NCBI GenBank assembly: GCA_023250495.1
Contig: JAHFAP010000071.1
Location: 1 to 10,789 of the forward strand
Length of the DNA stretch: 10,789 nucleotides
From: Deltaproteobacteria bacterium
Lineage (GTDB): Bacteria; Desulfobacterota; Binatia; UBA9968
Direction: 5' to 3'
The position numbers were made by a program, and so were the translations under genes. This document shows, one piece after another, positions 5,864 through 10,789 of this stretch (position 1 is its first letter; each line of letters starts with the position of its first letter). Under the pieces are notes generated by a model. The model was not told where the DNA came from, did not search any database, and saw only the letters and a program-made list of their open reading frames with translations.

Positions 5864-7405
5864 TTGCGCGATCAACGTCCTCTGGTTCTTATCGTCCTCG
5901 ACGGTTGGGGCATCAATCCGCGCCGGGAAGGGAACGCCATCGCGCAGGCATCCACGCCCAACATGGACGCCCTGGCCCGCTCGTATCCCTCGACGCAGAT
6001 CTCTATCTCCGGGCTGGATGTCGGGCTGCCTGACGGTCAGATGGGCAACTCCGAGGTCGGTCACATGCACCTCGGCGCGGGCCGCGTCATCTACCAGGAT
6101 CTTACGCTGATTCATCGCGCGATCGACGACAGGAGTTTTTTTTCCGCCCCGGTCTTTTACCGGGCCCTGCAGGCGGTGAAAAAGAGCGGCGGAAGGCTCC
6201 ACCTCATGGGGCTGCTCGGAGACGGCGGCGTTCATAGCCACCAGCGCCACCTCGAGGCGTTGATCGAGTTGGCGAGCGCTGAAAAGGTCAAGGCGACCTA
6301 CCTCCATCTGTTTTTGGACGGCCGCGATACTGCTCCGACGAGCGCCGAGCGCTTTCTGCGCGAGCTGTCGGAGCAGCTTAAGGCCTATCCAGAGGTCAAG
6401 ATTGCGACCCTGGGAGGCCGCTACTACGGCATGGACCGGGACAAGCGCTGGGAGCGGACGGAGAAGGCCTATCTGGCGATCACTGAAGGCGCGGGAGTAC
6501 GGGCGCGCTCCGTCGACGAGGCGATTCGCAAGAGCTATCAGAATGGAGTCACGGATGAGTTTGTCCTGCCCACGGTGATCGACTCCTCAACGCCTGAGGG
6601 CCTGATCCGGGACGGAGATGCGGTGATTTTCTTTAACTTCAGGGCCGACCGGGCCCGGCAAATGACTCGCGCTTTGACGGAGAAGGATTTCAAAGAATTT
6701 CGCCGCGACCGGATGATCTCGTTCTCCGCGTTCGTCACCATGACGGAATACGACAAGAGCTTCGGCCTTCCGGCAGCCTTCCCGCCCCGCAATCTCAAAA
6801 ACATTCTGGGCGAGATCGCGAGCCGGAACGGCATCCAGCAACTGCGGATCGCCGAGACGGAGAAATACGCTCATGTCACCTACTTCTTCAACGGCGGCGA
6901 GGAGAAAAAATTTCCCCTCGAAGATCGGATCCTGATTCCCTCCGTGAAAGATGTTCCCACTTACGACCGCAAGCCGGCGATGAGCGCTTACGAAATTACC
7001 GGGTCGCTGCTCGAGCAGATCGAGGCGAAGCGCCACGGTCTGGTGATCCTGAACTACGCGAACGCCGACATGGTGGGCCATACGGGCAACTTCGAGGCCA
7101 CGGTGCGCGCCTGCGAGGTCGTGGATGAATGCATCGGCAAAGTGGTCGAGGCGACCTTACGCCACAAGCAGCGGGTGATCATCACCGCCGACCACGGCAA
7201 CGCGGAGCAGATGATCCACTACGAGACCGGCGAGATCCATACGGCGCACACTTCCAACCCGGTGCCCGTCATAGTCGTAGATGACCTGCTGAAATCTCGC
7301 AGCCTCAGCCCGGGAAAGGCGATCGACGTCGCGCCGACGATATTGAGAATGTTAGGGATTCCTCAGCCTTCTGAGATGGCCGGACATTTCCTAATAAGGG
7401 AATGA
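5864..7405 (+). CDS. gpmI: 2,3-bisphosphoglycerate-independent phosphoglycerate mutase
   Basis: This is the manganese-dependent enzyme that interconverts 3- and 2-phosphoglycerate in glycolysis and gluconeogenesis. It has 513 residues (E. coli GpmI 514). The start region contains VLIVLDGWGINPR. MGNSEVGHMHLGAGR carries the predicted phosphorylated Ser63. Metal and substrate segments include LHLFLDGRDTAP, GGRYYGMDRDKRWER, FNFRADRARQMT, NYANADMVGHTG and ITADHGNAEQM, plus the late HTAHTSNPVPV. Translation starts at TTG 5864, with AAAGGAT (5849-5855) eight bases upstream; no ATG or GTG in frame would keep the N-terminus. It follows rsfS by 68 bases. The rlmH gene often found between them in related gene orders is missing. 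Confidence 0.96.
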   Translation: MRDQRPLVLIVLDGWGINPRREGNAIAQASTPNMDALARSYPSTQISISGLDVGLPDGQMGNSEVGHMHLGAGRVIYQDLTLIHRAIDDRSFFSAPVFYRALQAVKKSGGRLHLMGLLGDGGVHSHQRHLEALIELASAEKVKATYLHLFLDGRDTAPTSAERFLRELSEQLKAYPEVKIATLGGRYYGMDRDKRWERTEKAYLAITEGAGVRARSVDEAIRKSYQNGVTDEFVLPTVIDSSTPEGLIRDGDAVIFFNFRADRARQMTRALTEKDFKEFRRDRMISFSAFVTMTEYDKSFGLPAAFPPRNLKNILGEIASRNGIQQLRIAETEKYAHVTYFFNGGEEKKFPLEDRILIPSVKDVPTYDRKPAMSAYEITGSLLEQIEAKRHGLVILNYANADMVGHTGNFEATVRACEVVDECIGKVVEATLRHKQRVIITADHGNAEQMIHYETGEIHTAHTSNPVPVIVVDDLLKSRSLSPGKAIDVAPTILRMLGIPQPSEMAGHFLIRE

Positions 7406-7407
7406 TG

Positions 7408-7458
7408 AATTCTTAATTTTGAATTGAATTCAAAACTCATAACTCAACATTCAAAATT
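7408..7458 (+). repeat. AT-rich heptamer repeat overlapping the comF start
   Basis: Between gpmI and comF the base composition becomes strongly AT-rich. TTTTGAATT (7417-7425) and AATTCAAAA (7427-7435) form a perfect palindrome around one G. From 7431 a 7-base period is clear: CAAAACT, CATAACT, CAACATT, CAAAATT. Complementary heptads (AATTCTT, AATTTTG) lie to the left at 7408-7421. The array provides the first codons of the longest comF reading frame and lacks the composition of the flanking genes, so it looks like an inserted short-period repeat. Confidence 0.7.
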
Positions 7459-8197
7459 CAGCAACGTCCGCTTCGGACGATTGCTGGATTGGCTCTATCC
7501 TCCCCGCTGTCGCTTCTGTGGGGATTCTATCCTCGGTCGCGACGATTGTTTCTGCTTCCGCTGCGGGGAGCGAATCCGTCTGGTCACTCATCCGCTCTGC
7601 AGCGCCTGCGGCCGGCCGTTTCTTGACACGGGCGGAGACGACCATTTGTGCGGGAGCTGTCTCGTCCGCCGGCCCCATTTTGTTCGCGCGCGCGCCTGGG
7701 CCTGTTATCCCACCGAGGATGGCGACGACCATCCGCTGCGCGAAGTCGTGCAGCGATTCAAATACGGCCGCAAGGTCTCGTTGGGAAAGCCGCTGGGCCG
7801 GCTGATGGCGATCGGTTGTCGCGGCTCTCTTCCGGAGCGCAATCTCAATCTCATCGTCCCTGTGCCGCTGCATCCGAAGAGGCTGCGCTGGCGGGGCTTC
7901 AATCAGTCGGCTATCCTCGCCCGCGAGGTCAGCAGTCAGTGGAACCTGCCCATCGATCCTTTTGTCCTTTTGAGATCACGGGAGACGCCGCCTCAGACGC
8001 AGCTTGCCGAGGAGGAGCGGAGAAGGAACGTGCGGCGCGCTTTTTCACTCAATCCCGAGAAATCCATCGAAGGAAAGACCATCCTGCTCATCGACGACGT
8101 CTATACCTCAGGGGCTACGGTCAACGAGTGCAGCCGTGCGCTGATGCGCGGCGGCGCCAGGGAAGTCTATGTCCTGACGTTGGCGAGGACGGTTTAG
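7424..8197 (+). CDS. comF: ComF-family phosphoribosyltransferase-like protein
   Basis: ComF/GntX proteins join an N-terminal zinc-finger region to a type I phosphoribosyltransferase fold and are linked to DNA uptake or processing in some bacteria. Here LLDWLYPPRCRFCG opens the family domain. Cys pairs follow at C29/C32, C44/C47, C59/C62 and C76/C79 (257-residue numbering). Then come FKYGRK, VPVPLHPKRLRWRGFNQS, and the PRPP-binding loop ILLIDDVYTSGAT at 220-232. The start is unresolved. TTG 7424 lies in an AT-rich repeat and adds non-conserved residues; TTG 7481 would begin MLDWLYPPRC (238 residues), closer to family length. Neither has a strong ribosome-binding site. It follows gpmI in the same direction and is likely in the same transcript. 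Competence itself is not shown by this gene alone. Confidence 0.88.
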   Translation: MNSKLITQHSKFSNVRFGRLLDWLYPPRCRFCGDSILGRDDCFCFRCGERIRLVTHPLCSACGRPFLDTGGDDHLCGSCLVRRPHFVRARAWACYPTEDGDDHPLREVVQRFKYGRKVSLGKPLGRLMAIGCRGSLPERNLNLIVPVPLHPKRLRWRGFNQSAILAREVSSQWNLPIDPFVLLRSRETPPQTQLAEEERRRNVRRAFSLNPEKSIEGKTILLIDDVYTSGATVNECSRALMRGGAREVYVLTLARTV

Positions 8198-8200
8198 ACG

Positions 8201-8249
8201 ACCCTCACCCTTCCCTCTCCCTGGAAGGGAGAGGATTAAAGGTGAGGGT
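8201..8249 (+). repeat. Imperfect palindrome between comF and the methyltransferase gene
   Basis: ACCCTCACC (8201-8209) pairs with GGTGAGGGT (8241-8249), and CCTCTCCC (8214-8221) pairs with GGGAGAGG (8227-8234) around a TGGAA loop, with an internal bulge between the two helices. It begins three bases after the comF stop. The CCCTCACC...GGTGAGGG type is, from memory, a common intergenic REP-like palindrome in many bacterial phyla. It has no T run, so it may protect mRNA ends or partly end transcription rather than act as a standard terminator. Confidence 0.75.
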
Positions 8250-8267
8250 TTGAAGGTTGAAGGGTTC

Positions 8268-8849
8268 ATGGCGACAGAGGATCAAAAGCACTGGGATGAG
8301 AAACATGCCGGCGGGCATGGTGAAGAGGCGCACTCGCCGTTTCTGGAAGAGATATTCTATAAGGGCTCGTGGAGTATTCCCCCTGGCAGGGCTCTCGATA
8401 TCGCCACGGGTAGGGGCCGGAACGCCTTCTTCCTGGCGGAAAGAGGCTTCCGTGTGGACGCGATGGATATCTCTCAAGTGGCCTTACAGGAGGCCGGGAA
8501 GGTGGCGGAAGCGAAGGGGCTGACTATAAACTTTATCCAAGCGGATCTGGAACAGGCCGCTCTGCCGGAGATGACCTACGACCTGATCATCAACTGCAAC
8601 TTTCTCGAGCGCTCGCTCATCCCCAAGATGAAGAGCGCGCTCAAGCTCGGCGGCCACATCATCTTCGAGTCTTACCTTGTTGACCAACGGGTTCTCGGCC
8701 ATCCGCGAAATCCAGCCTACCTCCTCGGCCACAACGAGCTGCTGGATCTCTTCCGCGACTTCCGGATTCTCTACTACCGGGAAGGGAAATTTGTGGAGAG
8801 CGGAAAGGCAGCCTATCGCGCCAGGCTATTTGGGCAGAAGGTGCGGTGA
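8268..8849 (+). CDS. Class I SAM-dependent methyltransferase (TehB-like)
   Basis: The 193-residue product has the class I Rossmann methyltransferase layout. Motif I, LDIATGRGRN, is at residues 43-52, and the acidic residue ending strand 2 is Asp67 (RVDAMDIS). FIQADLEQAALPE contains the usual adenine-contacting acidic residue, and YDLIINCNFLERSLIPKMKSAL is motif IV and beyond. The later GHNELLDLFRDFRILYYREGK resembles the end of TehB/UbiE-type proteins. The substrate cannot be told; the tellurite-resistance label often given to such genes would be speculative. The ATG at 8268 is preferred to TTG 8250, which is only six codons upstream and lies at the palindrome edge. GAAGGG lies just before it, with tight three-base spacing. 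It converges with the DUF1178 gene ten bases away. Confidence 0.88.
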   Translation: MATEDQKHWDEKHAGGHGEEAHSPFLEEIFYKGSWSIPPGRALDIATGRGRNAFFLAERGFRVDAMDISQVALQEAGKVAEAKGLTINFIQADLEQAALPEMTYDLIINCNFLERSLIPKMKSALKLGGHIIFESYLVDQRVLGHPRNPAYLLGHNELLDLFRDFRILYYREGKFVESGKAAYRARLFGQKVR

Positions 8850-8859
8850 ACGACTGGTC

Positions 8860-9300
8860 TTAGCTGTCCAACTCGGGCTTAGGCAGGATGGCGTAGGGGA
8901 TGCCGTCTTCGTCGAGCTCTTCGCGGTCTTGCTGAGTCGCGGTGCCGTGGATTGATCTCTTCTTGCTCCGACCGTCGAAGATCGCGCGCGCCTCTTCGGC
9001 GAAGCGGGGACCCACGTCTTCGAATTTCTCGCGAACGTAATGGTTGAGCCGGATGAGCATCTCCTTCGCTTCCGCATCGGAAAGAGCGGGAGGGGTGGCC
9101 TTGGGGCTCTCGGGGCGACGCTGGTCTATTTCCTTCTTGACGTGCACCGCGCAGGCGTGGGGCAATTTCTCAACGTCCGTGGTGCTGCACGTGGGGCAGG
9201 AGATGAGACCTTGCGCCGCCTGCTCCTGGTAGCCTTCAAAGCTCGGGAACCAGCCCTCGAACCTATGGTTTCTCTCGCAAATCAGGTCGTAAACCACCAT
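8860..9300 (-). CDS. DUF1178 family protein
   Basis: This minus-strand gene encodes 146 residues starting MVVYDLICERNHRFEGWF, the characteristic DUF1178 (PF06676) opening. The FEGWF segment, then QAAQGLISCPTC (Cys35, Cys38) with Cys8 and His12, suggests a small zinc-ribbon-like N-terminal region. The middle (residues 60-78) is low-complexity and polar. A helical part follows (EAKEMLIRLNHYVREKFEDVG), then the conserved FAEEARAIFDG segment and the acidic DGIPYAILPKPE end. The family's function is unknown to me. AGAGG at 9314-9310 precedes the ATG by nine bases, and a promoter-like pair lies upstream. It stands alone on this strand, facing the methyltransferase gene, so it is separately transcribed. 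Confidence 0.9.
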   Translation of the reverse strand: MVVYDLICERNHRFEGWFPSFEGYQEQAAQGLISCPTCSTTDVEKLPHACAVHVKKEIDQRRPESPKATPPALSDAEAKEMLIRLNHYVREKFEDVGPRFAEEARAIFDGRSKKRSIHGTATQQDREELDEDGIPYAILPKPELDS

Positions 9301-9319
9301 CGGACGTTGCCTCTACTTA

Positions 9320-9348
9320 TATCTAAGTTCGACCGGCGCATTTGTCAA
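9320..9348 (-). promoter_or_regulatory. Putative promoter of the DUF1178 gene
   Basis: On the minus strand a perfect TTGACA (9348-9343) is followed by 17 bases and TAGATA (9325-9320) in a locally AT-rich stretch; TATAAG at 9321-9316 is an alternative -10. The transcript would begin at or next to the AGAGG ribosome-binding site, so the leader is very short. Confidence 0.5.
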
Positions 9349-9383
9349 CTCCCTGAGCTCTTCCCGTAGTGGTTCGTTGTGCA

Positions 9384-9450
9384 GAGATCCTTCACTTCGT
9401 TCAGGATGACAATTCTCGCCAGTGTCATTCTGAGCGCAGCGAAGAATCTC
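9384..9450 (+). repeat. Imperfect palindrome of a widespread intergenic repeat type
   Basis: The 28-base arm at 9384-9411 (GAGATCCTTCACTTCGTTCA...) and the arm at 9423-9450 (TGTCATTCTGAGCGCAGCGA...) are inverted repeats matching at 23 of 28 positions, with an 11-base spacer. Translated on the plus strand it gives EILHFVQDDN and CHSERSEESL, peptides I remember as frequent artefacts of an intergenic palindrome found across several phyla. It lies between the divergent DUF1178 and FemAB-like genes and falsely extends the latter by 40 codons. Confidence 0.85.
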
Positions 9451-9470
9451 TATTCCTTGACGGCCCGAGA

Positions 9471-9479
9471 TGTTACAAT
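9471..9479 (+). promoter_or_regulatory. Possible extended -10 promoter of the FemAB-like gene
   Basis: TGTTACAAT fits an extended -10 (TGn plus TACAAT). Transcription would start near 9486, only about three bases before the ATG at 9489, so the mRNA could be almost leaderless. A TTGACG at 9457-9462 is only 11 bases away and cannot be the matching -35. No Shine-Dalgarno is visible, which fits but does not prove leaderless translation. Confidence 0.4.
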
Positions 9480-9488
9480 CGCCGGTGC

Positions 9489-10637
9489 ATGAGTGATCAG
9501 CTAACAGTTAAAATCATCCGCGCGATCAAGGAAGTGCGCCGGGAAAAGTGGGATCGGCTGCTCGATCATGACTCGCCTTTCATGAAGTGGGACTGGTTGG
9601 ACGCCCTGGAACGGACTGGCTGCGTCGAGGAGGAGACGGGTTGGCTGCCGCACCATCTCATGGTCGAGCGCGATGGCGAGATCGTCGGCGCCTGCCCCAT
9701 GTATCTCAAGCTCCACAGCATGGGTGAGTTCGTCTTTGACTACGAGTGGGCGGAGCTCGCCCATCGCCTCGGGATCAGGTACTATCCGAAGATCCTCGTA
9801 GGCGTGCCCTTCACGCCGGTGACGGGCGCGCGCTTTCTTACGGCCAAGGGGGCGGACAGGCAAAGCCTGCTCCAGCTCATGGGGCGGGCGCTGACGGAAG
9901 TTGCGAAGGACAACAAGATTTCATCGGTCCACGTCAACTTTTGCCTGGAAGACGAAGCGCGCGCATTGAGCGAGGTTGGCTTTCTTCGGCGGATCGGCCT
10001 CCAGTTCCACTGGGCGAATCGCGGCTTCGCCTCGTTCGACGATTACCTCGGCTCCTTTCGCAGCGACCGGCGCAACAAGATCAAGCGCGAGCGGCGCGAG
10101 CTGGTGGAGCGGGGCATCGCCGTCCGCGCCGTCGAAGGGGATCAGTTGACGTCCGACCATCTGCGCACCATGTTTCTGCTATACAAAACGCACGTTGACA
10201 ACCTTTATTACGGCCGCCAATATCTCACACAGGAGTTTTTCGAAGAGATGTCGCGCCGCTTCGCGCCGCACATCTGCTTGATTTTCGCGGAGCGGGACTC
10301 GCGCGTGATCGCAGGGACGTTCAACGTGCAGGGGGCTTCGGCGCTGTACGGCCGTTACTGGGGCGCGTTCGAAGAGGAGCGTTTTCTTCACTTCAACGTC
10401 TGCTACTACGCGGCCATCGAGCAGTGCATACGGAGAGGGCTTCAGCGCTTCGAGGCCGGCGCCGGCGGCAGCTTCAAACAGCTCCGGGGGCTGGAGCCAC
10501 AGCCGACCAGGAGCATGCACTACATCGTTGACCAGAAATTCAGCCGGGCTGTGGAGCGGCATCTGCACGAGGAAAGAGAGATGATTCTGCGCAAACAGTC
10601 AGCTTTACTTGAAAACAGTCAGCTCAAAAAGGTTTGA
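9489..10637 (+). CDS. FemAB-like GNAT-fold protein (PF04339/COG3146 type)
   Basis: This is a 382-residue protein of the family often annotated as a GNAT N-acetyltransferase or peptidoglycan biosynthesis/recognition protein; its substrate is not established to my knowledge. Family-like segments are SPFMKWDWLDALE near residues 30-42, GEIVGACPMYLK, GVPFTPVTGARFL and VHVNFC. The basic helix SFRSDRRNKIKRERRELVERG follows, then AGTFNVQGASALYGRYWG, and FEAGAGGSFKQLRGLEPQPT near the C-terminus. The ATG at 9489 is chosen because an upstream extension to GTG 9369 would translate the palindrome at 9384-9450. The last codons contain a duplicated 12-base sequence and the stop lies in an 8-bp repeat array, so the natural C-terminus may have been altered. 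It has no operon partner in view. Confidence 0.85.
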   Translation: MSDQLTVKIIRAIKEVRREKWDRLLDHDSPFMKWDWLDALERTGCVEEETGWLPHHLMVERDGEIVGACPMYLKLHSMGEFVFDYEWAELAHRLGIRYYPKILVGVPFTPVTGARFLTAKGADRQSLLQLMGRALTEVAKDNKISSVHVNFCLEDEARALSEVGFLRRIGLQFHWANRGFASFDDYLGSFRSDRRNKIKRERRELVERGIAVRAVEGDQLTSDHLRTMFLLYKTHVDNLYYGRQYLTQEFFEEMSRRFAPHICLIFAERDSRVIAGTFNVQGASALYGRYWGAFEEERFLHFNVCYYAAIEQCIRRGLQRFEAGAGGSFKQLRGLEPQPTRSMHYIVDQKFSRAVERHLHEEREMILRKQSALLENSQLKKV

Positions 10638-10714
10638 AAGGTTTAAGGGGTTAAGGGATTAAGGGTTTCAGGGTTTCAGAGTTTTCGGAACCATTCAACC
10701 CTTTAACTTTAATC
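10631..10714 (+). repeat. 8-bp-period repeat array with a partly complementary flank
   Basis: From 10640 the sequence reads in 8-base steps: GGTTTAAG, GGGTTAAG, GGATTAAG, GGTTTCAG, GGTTTCAG, AGTTTTCG (to 10687), preceded by GGTTTGAAA at 10631. The stretch at 10689-10714 contains AACCCTTTAAC, roughly complementary to the array, so a loose hairpin could form. It covers the FemAB-like stop codon at 10635-10637. It resembles the short-period hairpins at 3198-3253 and 7408-7458 in design but not in sequence. Confidence 0.65.
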
Positions 10715-10736
10715 AAGCTGTTGAGCCCGTGATTCC

Positions 10737-10765
10737 TTGACAGCCATCCTTCTTTCCTTTAACGT
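10737..10765 (+). promoter_or_regulatory. Weak promoter candidate near the window end
   Basis: A perfect TTGACA at 10737-10742 is followed after 17 bases by TAACGT (10760-10765), which matches the -10 consensus at only three of six positions. It would drive a gene beyond the window. Nothing else is visible in 10715-10789. Confidence 0.25.
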
Positions 10766-10789
10766 TCGTGCTGTCATTTGCCGCGAGGG

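Noticed and set aside
1..10789. A new defence, secretion or biosynthetic system
   Set aside because: Nearly all genes belong to well-known housekeeping families. Only DUF1178 and the FemAB-like protein lack a clear function, and they are separate transcription units with no partner genes.

Overview
The window is a GC-rich stretch of a bacterial chromosome made mostly of housekeeping genes. The order rplU-rpmA-obgE-proB-proA-nadD-rsfS-gpmI matches what I remember of deltaproteobacterial genomes such as Geobacter. Together with the repeat-filled junctions it suggests a deltaproteobacterium-like organism or a related uncultured lineage (Binatota, Rokubacteria or NC10 are possible). The lineage is an inference from gene order and composition only.

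Layout. At the left edge the first 22 codons of a minus-strand lipoprotein gene diverge from rplU, with back-to-back sigma70-like promoters between them. rplU and rpmA (ribosomal proteins L21 and L27) form a short unit closed by a strong intrinsic terminator. After a 133-bp palindromic repeat comes a long plus-strand run: obgE (ribosome-assembly GTPase), proB and proA (first two steps of proline synthesis), a second copy of the same repeat, nadD (NAD synthesis), rsfS (ribosome silencing), gpmI (glycolysis), a comF-type phosphoribosyltransferase and a class I methyltransferase. A minus-strand DUF1178 gene converges on the methyltransferase. It is followed by a plus-strand FemAB/GNAT-like gene (COG3146 type) and a repeat-bearing tail.

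The genes form a ribosome and central-metabolism block: L21, L27, ObgE and RsfS act on the large ribosomal subunit, and ProB/ProA, NadD and GpmI supply proline, NAD and triose-phosphate interconversion. I see no defence island, prophage, transposase, CRISPR array or biosynthetic cluster, and no new multi-gene system.

The unusual content is at the gene boundaries. (1) rsfS has no ATG, GTG or TTG that would include its conserved N-terminus. A perfect AGGAGG sits 5 bases before an in-frame ATA that overlaps the nadD stop as ATAA, where ATGA would be expected. (2) Two 133-bp copies of a dispersed palindrome differ by changes that keep base pairing. (3) The other junctions hold several unrelated palindromic or short-period repeats (7-bp GCTGA arrays, an AT-rich 7-bp array, an 8-bp array, two hairpin types). 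Some lie inside reading-frame ends or create false N-terminal extensions. No gene-free stretch exceeds about 265 bases; the longest (772-1036) holds the terminator and repeat copy 1.
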